Shown here: piece after piece, positions 22,025-33,325 of the stretch
How positions within the stretch are numbered: position 1 is the first letter of the stretch
Layout of the letters: every line of letters begins with the position of its first letter
Assembly (NCBI RefSeq): GCF_040436345.1
Contig: NC_133220.1
Span: 38,534,664 to 38,598,663 of the forward strand
DNA: 64,000 nt
From: Pagrus major
Lineage: Eukaryota > Chordata > Actinopteri > Spariformes > Sparidae
Direction of reading: 5' to 3'
Made by a program: the position numbers and the translations under genes
Notes under the pieces: generated by a model
What the model saw: the letters and a program-made list of their open reading frames with translations, nothing else
The model's database searches: none
Told to the model about the DNA's origin: nothing

Positions 22025-22410
22025 TGAGAGAGAAAAAGGCAGCCAGCCTAAGCTTTTATTTAGGCAATTTTATTTATTAACAGAAGCTTTATTTTTTGTA
22101 TGCCTTAACTTATTCTTGTAGTCACTGAGAATTGAGACTTACTAAAAAAAGTTTCTATTTTGAAAAATCACACAAAACACCAATTTGTGTTATTTGTGTA
22201 CAGTTTATTTTTGTAACTTCTGGGAGAAAAAGGCAGCTAGTCTAAGTTTTTATTTAGGCAATTTTATTTATAATAAGAAGTTTTTTTGTTTTTTTTTGTA
22301 TACCTTGAACTTATTCTTGTAGTCACTGAGAGTTGAGACTTACTTCTGGGAGAAAGGGGCAGCTGGCCTAAGCTTTTATTTAGGCAATTTTATTTATGCA
22401 AGTTATTTCT
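22025..22410 (+). repeat. Diverged threefold repeat in hAT-2 3' region
   Basis: Three copies of a block with GAGAAAAAGGCAGC, then TTTTATTTAGGCAATTTTAT and GTCACTGAGA(A/G)TTGAGACTTA, spaced roughly 120-190 bp. The last copy is truncated. Confidence 0.7.
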
Positions 22411-22589
22411 TGTACAGTAAGTAAGTTTTTATTTGTTTAGCATGAATAAATGTTACCTTTTGTCTTAAGTTTGCCTTTGTGTGATTACATCATTGGAATC
22501 AGTTTATTTAAAAATCACATTATCTTTTACAAACTGTATTGTTTTGATGCCATAATTTACCTTAACACACTATGCACTGTATCAATTTT

Positions 22590-22725
22590 TGAATTGAGAA
22601 TCGTTTGAATCGCGGATCGGTTGAATCGAGAATCAGTTGAATCGAGAATCGATTTTGAATCGAATCGTGACCCTAAGAATCGGAATTGAATCGAATCGTG
22701 AGACACCCAAAGATTCACATCCCTA
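22590..22725. promoter_or_regulatory. Subterminal GAATCG array of hAT-2
   Basis: The last 135 bp contain many close copies of TTGAATCG / GAATCG (for example GGTTGAATCGAGAATC). Clustered subterminal hexamers in hAT elements commonly serve as transposase binding sites; here that role is inferred. A similar array ends the element at 42421-44152. Confidence 0.55.
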
Positions 22726-23032
22726 GTAAATGCATAACTCAAAAGTCAATGATCCTTGCCAAAGTGAAGTGAATGGTAATATGCCAGAATTTGGACTGGT
22801 GAAAAACATATATCTTGTTGATTCTAGTCTTTATTGTTTGGAATACCAACCATTTCAAACTATACACTTTGATAGAAATGTCATGGCATATCAAGTTGAG
22901 GTCCCACACCTTGCGCAGGCTACTGAGTTAGTCGATGCTGAAAAGCTGGTGGATTTTACCTCGTATTACACAACTAGCAGCAAGACCCAAACCTTTGTAC
23001 AGGTAAAATACCATCTTGGGGATGTGATATAA

Positions 23033-24179
23033 TAGAATTGTACAACAGTTAAAAATAACTCATGGTGTGTTCCTCAGATATGCTTTAGTAGCCTTGTAAT
23101 TTGACCTTGGGAGATCAAATTAAGGAAGGTCTGTAGCAGATGGAAACATACAATACAGTGAATTATCTGAATGTATAATGATAAACTATTTCTGTTTGAA
23201 ATTGTTTAAAATGTTACATGTTAAATGTTTAAATATAAAGTGTCAATTTACAGTACTGTGCCAACTGTTATAGTATATGACTACATATTTTCTATTGTTT
23301 CATTGATAATAAAACAATTGATTCTATTTGGCTGCCATCTTTAACTATGTGAAGAGATAAAATTATGTCAAAGTCATGATTTCTTATTTCATGCTTGAAA
23401 TAAGAAACTACTACTCGGAAAAAGCAGTTTTATACTTGTAAGTGTTGATGAAACAGCTTTGTAACTGTAGGAACACATGTCCATCGCCTCTGCATTACAT
23501 TGAGGCCCTGTTGTTCTTGTTAACTCTTTTCATCTGGATGAAGACGATGCACAGGAAGAAGGCGCCTTCCAGTCTGCCACCTTATCTCCTGGCAGAGAGG
23601 ACAGTGTTTTCCTGGACCATAAAGACTGCAGATGAGGACAGTTTTAATTAATTTACAACTAAACTCCCATTTTTGAACTTTCTCTCCCCTCCAAACAGAT
23701 AAATTCTTCCCTCACAGGTCAGTCTGAGTGAGCATGGAGTTACCTATTCTCTCCACATCAGGAGGGACCGGAGCTATCTGGTCATCAGAGACTGTGTTAA
23801 TACTAATGTCTTTACATTTGGAAATTAAGTAACACATCTGAGGCCTCTCTCTCTCACCCTCTCTGTCTCTCTGACTTCTGATTCACAAACACACTCTCCA
23901 GAGTGGACACCAGACACCTTCTGGTGTTTGTTCTATGCTCTCACTCTGTCTTCTGTTATTTACAACACATCTGGTCTCACTATCTGTGGGACATTCCAAT
24001 CAAATGGCCTCTGTATTCTTCCAGATTTCAGACCAATTCTAATTAACCATTAAGTCAGTATCTCACCCTCTTAATTATAACAAATTAAGGAACAGTAAAA
24101 GAAGTTCATAAAACTGATCTTTTTCCCGTTTCTCTACGATTAAGATTGACTGAGATCAAGTTTTAATGTTTAATCTGTC
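23033..24179 (+). other. 3' flank of transposase pseudogene; one candidate exon
   Basis: Mostly AT-rich. A poly(A) signal AATAAA occurs near 23308. At 23718-23828, after a CTCACAG acceptor, 37 codons (VSLSEHGVTYSLHIRRDR...) run to TAA and could be a terminal exon of something unrecognised. A preceding 69-codon frame at 23442-23651 is also unassigned. Confidence 0.3.
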
Positions 24180-25894
24180 CTGTGTTCGGTGGAACCACAG
24201 CACCTCCTGATGGTGAGTCCTGGTACAGTTGGACGAGAAATATTCTGTTTAATATGTTTATGGTTATAACCAGTAAATATCTCTGATATGTCTTTGTTTA
24301 ACAAGTATTAAGCTAGAACTAGGAGAAATATGTATAAGTGATTTTAATCACGTCATTATCCTTTTCGTGATAGACAAAGTACATCTATTGAGCCATGGTT
24401 AGATTCTGTGAAAGGTGAAGCACGGTTTTGTAACGTTTAAATCTTGGAGACAAAAGCTGGGAAGCCCTACCCCCCAGACACGCCTCGATTAGGAGATAAT
24501 AAGACAGGGAGACATCGCTTCTCTCGAGTAGTTGTAGTTTTTAGTTGTTGTTTAAGTTTTTAAGTTTAAGTTTTCTTTTGTTTTAAGTTTTTCTTTTGTA
24601 ACTTATTTTTGAAGCTCTTTACTTTGAAACACGCTCCAAGACAGCGATCTCAGTAGAAGTGCTCACGCGTTGATTTTTCTCACTTTTATATTTTTCGCAG
24701 TATTGATTAGCTTCTTTTATTAAGTTTGTACCAGAACGAAGTTCAAGTTTAATTTGTTTTATACAGTTAAGTATCGTAACCTGCCTTCGAAGAAGTGAAC
24801 TTAATTTAGATTATCTTGCATTAACTAACAACGGAAGATCCGCCTGATCAACATATCATCCTCAGTTATTTTATTCAAGAAGTTAGATTTAGTTTACAAA
24901 GTCAGAGCCTGAGAACCACTCGAAGAAACGAAGAAGAACATCTTTATCACAATCATCATCACGACACTACAGCAACTTGCTGTGTCCGAGACCGTGCAAG
25001 CGGTTTCCAACGAAAGACAGACTCTTTGACAAGCCCCCAGCGCTCGCTAGCGGTACCATCCCGCTGGGCATTGAGCCAAGATCTCACCGGATCGGTACGG
25101 GACCAGCTGCCCTCTTCCTAAGACATCGGACCGAGGTGCCCAACCGACTGATACCGGATGAGCTGACCCTCAGCCATTGGACCGGGACTGCCAGCTGGAG
25201 CCGCAAATCACCTGAGGGAACCCGCCGCCGCGGACTCCGCAACTCTGCTAAGAAAGTAGGCTCTCCATCACTCACAACAGCTGGATCCACACATGATACA
25301 TGAGATGGTGTCTATGGCTCTGATTCTGATCTTTTAGCTTAAAAGAAATTCGGTTAGGGTCTCGTTAGTATTAAAAATTACTCCCGTAATCTTTAAATGC
25401 TTCAACTCGTGATCTCACCATCAGCCCATATTCCACTAACAACCCATTACTTAGTTATTCCATCTCCTGTTACCTGTTGTTATTCATTTAAATTGCCATT
25501 TCATTTATTTAATCTGAATTATTTAGTTAATAAACATATTTAACCGTATGTCGTTGTCTGTGCAGGTTTGTTTTTAATGTGGAGAACCGATGGATATGTG
25601 TAGAATTCACTACTTCATTTATGAGATTGAATAAATTGATCTGAAATTGATTAGAATTGATACAAGTTAAACTTGTCCAGTCGAATTTGATTAATTACCT
25701 CCGGATTATTCAAATAGACAAAACAACGGAGGTGGTGCCCCATTAACGAGTGTTTTATTAATCGCCAGTGATTAATAAATTACATTTATTATTAGTGTAT
25801 CTCCTAACTGTTGATATTTTAGTTTCAAGCATGTACTTACTCAGAATAGGTCATACAATCTCAGTAACAAGCTGTAATATCTTATTGAGATAAT
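24180..25894 (+). other. LTR-like region, unassigned
   Basis: AT-rich flanks surround a GC-rich block (about 24975-25300). A possible poly(A) signal (AATAAA near 25530) follows, and then TGGTGCCCC (about 25733), which could be a tRNA primer site. No second LTR, gag or pol was seen. This could be a solo LTR plus leader of a retrovirus-like or BEL element, but the borders are not defined. Confidence 0.25.
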
Positions 25895-26268
25895 TAATAA
25901 TACCTAAAAATAATAACTTTATTTATACAGCACCTTTAAAAACAGGGTTTACAAAGTGCTTTGACAAACAAAGCAGAAGCAGGATACTCAGGAACAATTA
26001 AAAAAGTCATGCTAGACAGAAACAGACGATGTTAAAAGGATGATAAGCAAACGAATAGGATAGAAATAGTTAATAGCTAATTGAAATTAATAAGAGCAAT
26101 AAAAAGATTCTATATAAGAACAATGGAAACAGATAAGAAATGTTAGATCAGTAAGTAATTACATAAATAGAGTAAAATACAGAAAAAACTGGGAAGATAA
26201 AAATAAATGAATAAATAAACAGATGATGAATTAAAACTTAAAAATTAAAAAGTAAAAAGGAGATGACA

Positions 26269-27376
26269 TCACAAAAAGGCAAGTCTATAAAAGTGAGTTT
26301 TAAGAAGTGATTTAAAAGAAGTTACTGATTCTGCAAGCCTTATCTCCTCAGGTAGGTCGTTCCAAAGTCGAGGGGCTGTGACAGAAAAAGCTTGGTCCCC
26401 TTTAGATTTAAGCCTCGACTTTGGAACCACCAGGAGGCCCCCACCCAAGGATGTAAGGCTGCGAATTGGCTCATATGGGGTCAACATTTCTGTTATATAG
26501 CTTGGAGCCAGACCAAGGCGAGCTTTAAAAGTGATCAGTAAAATCTTAAAATCAATTCTAAAGCGAACAGGGAGCCAATGAAGCGAAGCTAAGACTGGGG
26601 TGATGTGATGTCGTCTGTTAAAACCAGTGAGAAGCCTAGCTGCTGAACCAGTTGGAGGCGAGAGAGGGACTTTTGATGTATGCCGGAAAGGAGGGAGTTA
26701 CAGTAGTCTAGTCTGGAGACTAGGGTTTAATGTTAGTGGAGAGTGGACCAAGGCTATTTGCAATGAGGCTGGTGTCTGTGTTTGGGGGACTGAATAAGAT
26801 GATTTCTGATTTTGACTTGTTAAGTTGAAGAAAGTTTTGGACCATCCAACAGTTAATATCATTGAGGCAATCTAAGACAGCAGCTAGGCTTCTCGGGTCA
26901 TGCGGTCTCATCGGAAGGTATATCTGTGTGTCGTCTGCATAGCAATGGAAAGAGATGTTGTGTTGTTGGATGATGTGACCTAGTGGAAGCATGTAAATAG
27001 AAAATAAAATTGGACCCGAAACTGAACCTTGCGGTACACCACAGGTAATTTGAGCTGTAGATGATGTATGATTACCTATGGTGACCGCGAAGGTTCTCTC
27101 TAAAAGGTAAGAATGAAACCAACTAAGCGCAGTGTCCTTGATGCCAACCCAGGTTTTGAGGCGGTCAATTAAAATGGCGTGATCTACAGTGTCAAACGCG
27201 GCACTGAGGTCTAAAAGAATTAAAATTGCACTTTCCCCTCTGTCGACTGTTAAAAGCAGGTCATTGGTTACCTTAAGGAGGGCAGTTTCTGTACTATGTA
27301 ATGCTCTAAAACCCGATTGAAACTTCTCAAAGATGTTATTATGACACATAAATGCTAAAAGCTGAGTTGAAACCAC
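26269..27376 (-). pseudogene. LINE reverse transcriptase and C-terminal region
   Basis: RT blocks: [55 protein letters not shown] and the catalytic box [12 protein letters not shown] (YADD). After frame breaks, 26487-26269 carries the conserved tail GDQAFSVTAPRLWNDLP then FKSLLKTHFYRLAF. These would copy LINE RNA at a nicked target. Stops and frameshifts between 26720 and 26487 show decay. Confidence 0.85.
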
Positions 27377-27615
27377 CTTTTCTAAAACTTTGGATAAAAA
27401 ACTGGAGTCTAGAAATTGGCCTTAAATTACTAAGAACAGACGGATCAAGGTTGGGTTAATTTAAAAGAGGTTGGACCACAGCATGTTTAAAACTGGAAGG
27501 AAAAATGCCATTTTCCAAAGAGCTGTTAATAATCAATAAAATACTAGGCCCAACTGTGTCAATGATTGTCATTCAATGACAATGAATGTCTTTTAGAAAT
27601 TTTGTTGGAATAATA

Positions 27616-28800
27616 TCAAGGAGGAGTTATTTTCTGCTTGATGTCATTGACCTTGTTGATAAAAAAGTCTAAAAACATCTCACATGTGTCATCTGAGGCG
27701 TCACTAAAATGGCTGGTGGAGGGAGTAATGATGGAGTCTATGACCTGGAATAAAATTTTGGGGTTCGAGTGATTGGATGAAATGAGATTTGAGAAGAAGG
27801 AAGTTCTTGCATCTTTAACTGCTTTTTGGTAAGTCTTCATAGATTCTTTCCAGATTTCATAAAAAATGTGCAGTCCTGTTTTCTTCCATTTTCGCTCTTT
27901 TCTCCTACAATCTCTCTTTAATTCCTGAGTGAGATCGTTTAGCCAGGGCTGTGGATTACTCTTACTTTCTTATCTTTGTAAGGGGAAACAGAGTCCAGGA
28001 CAGTCTGGGAGGTGTGATTAAAAAGAGAGACAAGCTCTTCAGTGTTAAAATTTGGATTAAAAGCAGTTAAAAAAACAGAATTAAAAAGCTCAGAAAATTT
28101 GCTAGCAGACATGGAATTAAAAACCCGACGTTGGGCTGCTGTAGTGCGTTCAATAGCTACCTGAGATAAAACCACACTGAATAAAATTCCTTTGTGATCA
28201 GACACACAGATATCCTTTGTCTCAAAGTTTCCTGGGCTGAGACCGCAGTATAAAACCAAGTCAAGAGTGTGACCCTTTGAGTGTGTTGGTCGTTGTACTC
28301 CCTGAGTGAGGTTAAAAGATTCGAAAGTGTCCATAAAATCTGTGACAAAAGATTGGGTAGAGCAGCAGACATGTATGTTAAAATCACCTAAAATAAGAAT
28401 CTTGTCATATTTTGACATAAAATGGGATAAAATTTCAGCAAACTCTTGGATAAAAACACTGTTTGGCTTTGGAGGTCTGTAGATTATTAAAATTAATACT
28501 GGGACTTCGGAGTGTAAAATAAAAGCAAGATGTTCAAACGATGTAAAACTATTATATAAAATACGGGTACATTTAAAATCATTTCTGTAAATGACAGCAA
28601 CCCCCCCCTTCCCCTGCCTGACATTCGTGGTTGATTGAGGTGTGTAAAATTAGGGGGGGTTGCCTCGATGAGAGGGCTGCTGTCTCCCTGGGATAACCAT
28701 GTCTCTGTGATAATAAAAAAGTCTAGGGTATTCAAAGTAATAAAATCATGACATAAAAATGATTTGTTGTTTAGGGACCTGATATTTAAAAGACCAAAAT
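27616..28800 (-). pseudogene. LINE apurinic-like endonuclease and linker
   Basis: Fragments in different frames: LNIRSLNNKSF and FFIITETWLSQGD (N-terminal endonuclease), then ILILGDFNIHV and ICVSDHKGILFSV (catalytic GDFN and SDH boxes), then linker sequence (YQKAVKDARTSFFSNLI). The endonuclease nicks target DNA for target-primed reverse transcription. Confidence 0.8.
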
Positions 28801-29077
28801 GTACAGGTTTACAGACAGGTGTAGTGGGTAACAGAGGTCGTGAGGGGATATGGATTAGATTGTTCTGATTTGCAGTGGAGGGTTGTGATATTGAGCGCGC
28901 TGCTGTGGGTTTACGGTAGGAAATAACGGTAGATATAATAGAAGGCGAACCAGTTCTGGGAGGTGCGAAGACAGTAGTAGGTGACAGTGACTTAACAGAT
29001 CATACCATGCTGCCGTGTCAGTCTCTCAGAGCGGAGTCCATGTTTTCTGACAACATCTGGGATCCCCTCCAGTTTGG

Positions 29078-29221
29078 GTGGGACTAAAACACTTAAAACA
29101 AGTGAAAAAGTCTAACATAAAAACTGCTTACTGAGAAGAACTATCTTATCAGACAAAAAACAAGCATATATCACCTTGATCTAAGATATTTCATCTTACT
29201 TAGATTTCAGTTTTTGCAGTG
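29078..29221. mobile_element. Orphan right terminus of an EnSpm/CACTA element
   Basis: AT-rich subterminal DNA ends TTTTTGCAGTG, the inverted form of CACTGCAAAAA seen at 32756. It may be the lost 3' end of the plus-strand transposase copy (stop at 23032), pushed away by the LTR-like and LINE insertions, or a fragment of a separate element. Confidence 0.55.
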
Positions 29222-29422
29222 TACCTGTCAATCAATCTGCCTTTACCTGACCACCCTGTGCTGACTCCGCCCATCACTCATTGACAAGAATCACAGAGAA
29301 AGTACACACTTCTCATCACCAGTGGTACCTACAGCAGCTTACACTGGTGAACAAAGAAAGAAAAGAAAAACTGAACTCGAGAAGGCTACCAAAAACAGAA
29401 GTTAGACAGCGCAAGAAGTAAA

Positions 29423-30133
29423 ATGAGAGTCAACATCGGAGTTCAGCGATGGCGACAACTGATGGAGTCGAAGCCTGAACACGGATGCCATGGTAGCTGT
29501 GTCTCTGTTGGACAGGTAATGAGCCGGGGGTTTTTTTGTTAGGGAAATGTATTATTACTCTGCATTATGTAGTCAAGGTAGCTATCGTAAGCTCCTTATG
29601 TTGCTGTTGTATGTATTCATCCAACACTAACGTTAGCAGTTTGTAGCTGACGTTAGCTAGCTAGCTAGCTAAAATAGCAGACTACTGCTGTATGAGACAT
29701 ATTTACATGTAACGTTACCGTTTACACGCATGCCAACGTTTACACGTACTGTGGATCTAATCCATATAGCAGTGTTTACACATGCACTGCTACCCTGGGC
29801 TGTTTGGACGAGCTGTATGTGAGGGGTGGACTAGTTCTTGTGTGCTACACGTGTGAAAGGCCAGGTCCACTGTTCGGTGGTCCTGGCACGATTGCATGTA
29901 TCTGTGAATATAGTTTGCATTGTGTTTGTGAGCCGATGTTGTTAGATGGTATGTATGTGACGTTCATTTATATAGCCTTTGAACTAGACGTTTTACAAAT
30001 GTGCTGATGTATCCTATTTCTGTGTCCTATAGTTATGAGAGGGACGCATCAACTTCCAGCCCTCGAAGCGTCAGTTCACAGCAGAACCATGCCCGACTGT
30101 TTCCACTATTTCTGTAGAGTCTCTCTCTGACAG
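29423..30133 (+). pseudogene. Two degenerate spliced exons of an unknown TE-type gene
   Basis: Exon A (29423-29515) reads RVNIG then QRWRQLMESK in one frame and LNTDAMVAVSLLDS in the next, ending at GTAATG. Exon B (30033-30133) follows a CTATAG acceptor, continues YERDASTSSPRSVSSQQN and ends at GTGAGT. I recall repetitive fish proteins with a similar start followed by a zinc finger, but cannot name the family. The frame break and a TAG in exon B argue for a pseudogene. Surrounding sequence from 29222 to 30261 shows no other gene. Confidence 0.4.
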
Positions 30134-30261
30134 GTGAGTGTAACTTGATGCTGATAGCAACATGGATCAGACCACTGTTACTTGTGTAATATGTGTCTTT
30201 GATGGACACATTTCATATAAACATTTGTCCTTCTTTCATATCAAGTTGGTTTGCTTTATGC

Positions 30262-32442
30262 CAGGGGTGTCCAAACTACGGCCCGCGGGCCAACTGCGGC
30301 CCGCGGTCCAGTTTTTATTGGCCCGCAGCAAATTATGAAAATATAATTGACCATGGCCCGCAGCCCGCACATGAAGCTTGAACTCAACTCTGTTGCACTT
30401 CTCAGTTTTAACACTAGATGGAGCCAGCGCTAGTGCTTCTCCACTAAACAAAATTAAGCAAAGAAGAGCTTTTCCCGCGAGCCCGTACAGTTACCAGAAA
30501 TGGCAGAACCGAAGAAACGGAAAATAGCAAGTGAGTGCAGAAGATTCCAGACACGGTGGGAAAATGAATATTTCTTCAAAGAAATCAACGGAAAGTGTGT
30601 CTGTTTGATTTGCAATGAAGCTGTTGCTGTGATGAAAGAGTATAATGTCCGTCGGCACTATGAGACCAAACATCAGAGCTACACATCGTACACCGGTGCT
30701 GAACGAACACAGAAATTCAAGCAAATGGCAGCTAGCCTGCAAGTTCAACAACAGTTTTTTTCCCGTGCCAACAAAATACAAGAAAATGCCACAGCAGCAA
30801 GCTATGAAGTTGCTAAACTCATTGCCCAGCACGGCAAACCATTCTCAGACGGTGATTTCATAAAGCAGTGCCTCATCAAAGTCACAGAAATAATGTGCCC
30901 GGAAAAAGTGCAGGATTTTAACAACGTGAGCCTGTCCAGAAATACAGTGGTGCGGCGAATCGAGGACTTGTCAGCTAACTTGAAAGATCAGCTCAGAGAC
31001 AAAGCTTGTGCTTTTGATTTTTACTCAGTTGCATGCGATGAGAGCACAGATGCTACAGACACCGCGCAGCTGTTAATTTATTTGCGGGGAGTTGATAATA
31101 ATTTTTGCTGTACGGAGGAGCTGCTTGATATGAAGAGCCTAAAAGGCACAACGACGGGCAAAGACATTTTTGAAGCTGTGTCAGATGCAGTGGAAAATAT
31201 GGGGCTAAAATGGGACAAGCTCTGTGGAGTAACAACGGATGGAGCTCCGGCTATGACGGGTGAGCGCAAAGGAATGGCATCGTTGGTGTGCGCCAAGGTA
31301 AAAGAGAGCGGAGGTGAGGCTGTTCGAGTGCACTGTATAATCCACCAAGAGGCACTGTGCGCTAAGACTGTCCAGCTGGGCGATGTGATGAACACTGTTG
31401 TAAAAACTGTCAACATAATTCGAGCTAGAGGACTGTACCACAGAGAATTCCAAGCTTTCCTATCTGAGGTGGATGCTGAATACGGGGATGTGCTCTACCA
31501 CTGTGACGTGCGGTGGCTCAGCCGCGGCTCTGTGCTGCAGCGGTTTTATTCGCTGAGATCAGAAATCGACGAGTTTTTGAAAGAGAAGGGCCGACCGCTT
31601 CATGAGCTGAGTGACCATCTATGGCTGGCAGACTTGGCATTTTTAGTTGATCTCACTCATCATCTGAATACACTGAACAAGAACCTACAAGGCAAAGAAC
31701 AGCTGGTGCCACACCTGCATGCGCACATCAAAGCGTTCTGTGTAAAGCTCCGCCTATTTGAGACACAGCTACGGAGCTTTAATGCTGCACACTTCCCCAC
31801 GCTGTCTGAAATCAAGTCTGCGTTTCCAGAGGCCAAGCTTTCTGCTAAAAAGGAAAAATATGTGTCTGTGATTGCATCTCTTGTGACAGAATTCAACCAG
31901 CGTTTCCAAGATTTTTCTGCCATTGAGAAAGAAATCAGGCTGTTCTCCACTCCCTTCATGGTGGATGCAGAAGAAGTGGAAGAGAGTCTGCAGTTAGAAC
32001 TCATTGAAATGCAGTGTGATGATCTTCTGAAGAGTCAACATCAGCTTCTCTCCCTCCCTGACTTCTATCAGAGTTTGGATAATGCCAAGTTTCCTCTGAT
32101 GCGACGCCACGCAAAAAGAATGATGAGCCTGTTCGGCTCAACATACATATGTGAACAAACATTTTCTCTGTTAAATCAGAACAAAAGCAGACTGAGAACC
32201 AGAATGACTGATAGCCATCTCTGTGAAGTCCTTCGTGTCTCAACCACCAAACTTTCTCCTGACATGTCAGCCATCCTGCAGTCCAAAGCACAGCATCACT
32301 GCTCCCACTGAGTGAATGTTCTTTACCGGTGAGTTAGAAATGTGTAGGAAAAAATTGTGTTAATATGTAACCAGTGTGTGGCCCAGCCCTTTGTTTATTT
32401 TTCTGTATTTGGCCCTCACTGAAAAAAGTTTGGACACCCCTG
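30262..32442 (+). mobile_element. hAT-3, GTF2IRD2-like (Charlie/Buster-type) hAT
   Basis: The TIRs CAGGGGTGTCCAAACTACGG and AAAGTTTGGACACCCCTG are flanked by the perfect 8-bp duplication CTTTATGC (30254-30261 and 32443-32450), which fits nnnTAnnn. It contains one intact transposase ORF. GGCCCGC-rich subterminal repeats lie inside the left end and GGCCC motifs near the right. Confidence 0.95.
30500..32311 (+). CDS. hAT transposase, GTF2IRD2-like, intact 603 aa
   Basis: Single-exon transposase. A BED-like finger covers about residues 25-60 (C35, C38, H53, H58: CLICNEAVAVM...RRHYETKH). Catalytic core: VACDESTD (D180) and VTTDGAPAMTG (D247). C-terminal dimerisation region FGSTYICEQTFSLLNQNKS with E552. 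Length is normal for an intact hAT protein. Fish copies are commonly labelled general transcription factor II-I repeat protein 2-like because mammalian GTF2IRD2 carries a captured transposase of this type. No GTF2I repeats are present here, and the exact TIRs mark it as a transposon gene. Confidence 0.92.
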   Translation: MAEPKKRKIASECRRFQTRWENEYFFKEINGKCVCLICNEAVAVMKEYNVRRHYETKHQSYTSYTGAERTQKFKQMAASLQVQQQFFSRANKIQENATAASYEVAKLIAQHGKPFSDGDFIKQCLIKVTEIMCPEKVQDFNNVSLSRNTVVRRIEDLSANLKDQLRDKACAFDFYSVACDESTDATDTAQLLIYLRGVDNNFCCTEELLDMKSLKGTTTGKDIFEAVSDAVENMGLKWDKLCGVTTDGAPAMTGERKGMASLVCAKVKESGGEAVRVHCIIHQEALCAKTVQLGDVMNTVVKTVNIIRARGLYHREFQAFLSEVDAEYGDVLYHCDVRWLSRGSVLQRFYSLRSEIDEFLKEKGRPLHELSDHLWLADLAFLVDLTHHLNTLNKNLQGKEQLVPHLHAHIKAFCVKLRLFETQLRSFNAAHFPTLSEIKSAFPEAKLSAKKEKYVSVIASLVTEFNQRFQDFSAIEKEIRLFSTPFMVDAEEVEESLQLELIEMQCDDLLKSQHQLLSLPDFYQSLDNAKFPLMRRHAKRMMSLFGSTYICEQTFSLLNQNKSRLRTRMTDSHLCEVLRVSTTKLSPDMSAILQSKAQHHCSH

Positions 32443-32450
32443 CTTTATGC

Positions 32451-32755
32451 GCATGAACGTGCTCCTTAGCAGGGATACAATACGAAAAGGAATTACATCA
32501 TTTCATTAGCTGCACCGGGAAAATGCTTCAAGTACTGGTCCTAACAGTCACATGTTAGCCTACTGCTTGAGACTATTGCATATTAGTAGGACATTTAGCA
32601 TTTCAATTCATGATCTGACTGAAAGTTGACCACAGTAGAATGTGGGAAACACAGAATGCACCTGACAATCCCTATAAATAATCGCTTGCCACCCATCACA
32701 TAAGCTTCCCATCACCCATCTAACTCCAGACTTCATTTTTTTTTACATAGCAACA
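32451..32755. other. Short spacer between hAT-3 and EnSpm-2
   Basis: AT-rich, without gene or repeat that I can name. Confidence 0.4.
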
Positions 32756-33325
32756 CACTGCAAAAACTCAAAATCTTGCCAAGTATATTTTTCTAATTTC
32801 TAGTCAAAATATCTCATCACACATAATATAAGACAAAATCACCTAAAGAGCAAGATTTAAGTGAGATAAAGGAGCTTGTTTTTAGACAGTGCATCTTGAA
32901 TATCTTGTTAAGTGAAACTGTCTTGAAAACATCTTGTTTTGAGTCATATCTCAGATGAAACAAGCTTTTTTGACATGTCATAAGGTTTTTAAGCTGCTGT
33001 GTTATTTGTAAAAGATGAATCATCTTGTTTCAAGAAATAAACTTAACTTGAATTGAGACAACAAATCTGCTTTATTGAAAACTGCAGGTCAACATGCCCA
33101 ACTCACAACAACTCACAATGCACAGTACAGTGTGGCCATTTTTCTTACATTTCCATCAAACCATGTCCATGTGATATGTAAAAAAGACAGAGGCAAAAGC
33201 TGGAATTATGTTTCCTTCTCTGTTCTGTTGCACTCTGGACATACTGCACCACATTATTCCAAAAGTAATAAGTAAAAATAAATGCTGTCATCAATTACAG
33301 TGTTTGTCAGTGCTTAAAAAAAAAT

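Larger units (their letters stand above)
20849..22725 (+). mobile_element. hAT-2, internally deleted ZBED1-like hAT
   Basis: The ends TAGGGGTGGG and CACATCCCTA form short TIRs. GTAAATAC (left) and GTAAATGC (right) are an 8-bp duplication with one mismatch. It contains a short transposase ORF, three diverged copies of a noncoding repeat and a dense GAATCG-containing right subterminal array. It splits the transposase pseudogene. Confidence 0.85.
19020..23032 (+). pseudogene. EnSpm/CACTA-like transposase copy 1, main exon, interrupted by hAT-2
   Basis: Large 3' exon starting RGMNDIVAGVQQYQ after a TTTTCAG acceptor and ending ...QVKYHLGDVI stop. Conserved blocks shared with the minus copy: FHYIPLVKNLEQFLSHP, LYTDEIEICNPLGS, NINPKYRSKVAAIRLLA, SVCGDTLAQHELAGFK, FAYSKCRHCECSFEDMQ, DIIQQTPQDIMHVILEG, and QHYLLHLPSQIKSLGP followed by RHMCMRFESKHCLFKQW. 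The DxMH and LHLP...GP...FE.KH blocks resemble CACTA (TNP2-type) transposases; this assignment rests on motif memory. Lesions: a frameshift near 19758, TAA near 20034, TAG near 20222, the hAT-2 insertion at 20849-22725, and a frame change around that insertion. A poly(A) signal AATAAA lies near 23308. Confidence 0.75.
25895..29060 (-). mobile_element. L2-like LINE, decayed, minus strand
   Basis: Endonuclease, linker, RT and the C-terminal conserved block occur in order on the minus strand but in several frames. The 3' end (TTTATTTATACAGCACC in plus orientation near 25918, then ACAAAGTGCTTTGACA) matches the tail common in fish L2-type LINEs. No LTRs. The 5' end fades near 29050. A CR1/Rex1-type clade cannot be excluded without a tree. 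Confidence 0.75.

Noticed and set aside
29650..29675. GCTAGCTAGCTAGCTA run as a regulatory palindrome
   Set aside because: Simple tetranucleotide repeat; no evidence of function.
30500..32311. Host gene GTF2IRD2
   Set aside because: No GTF2I repeats; single exon inside exact hAT termini.
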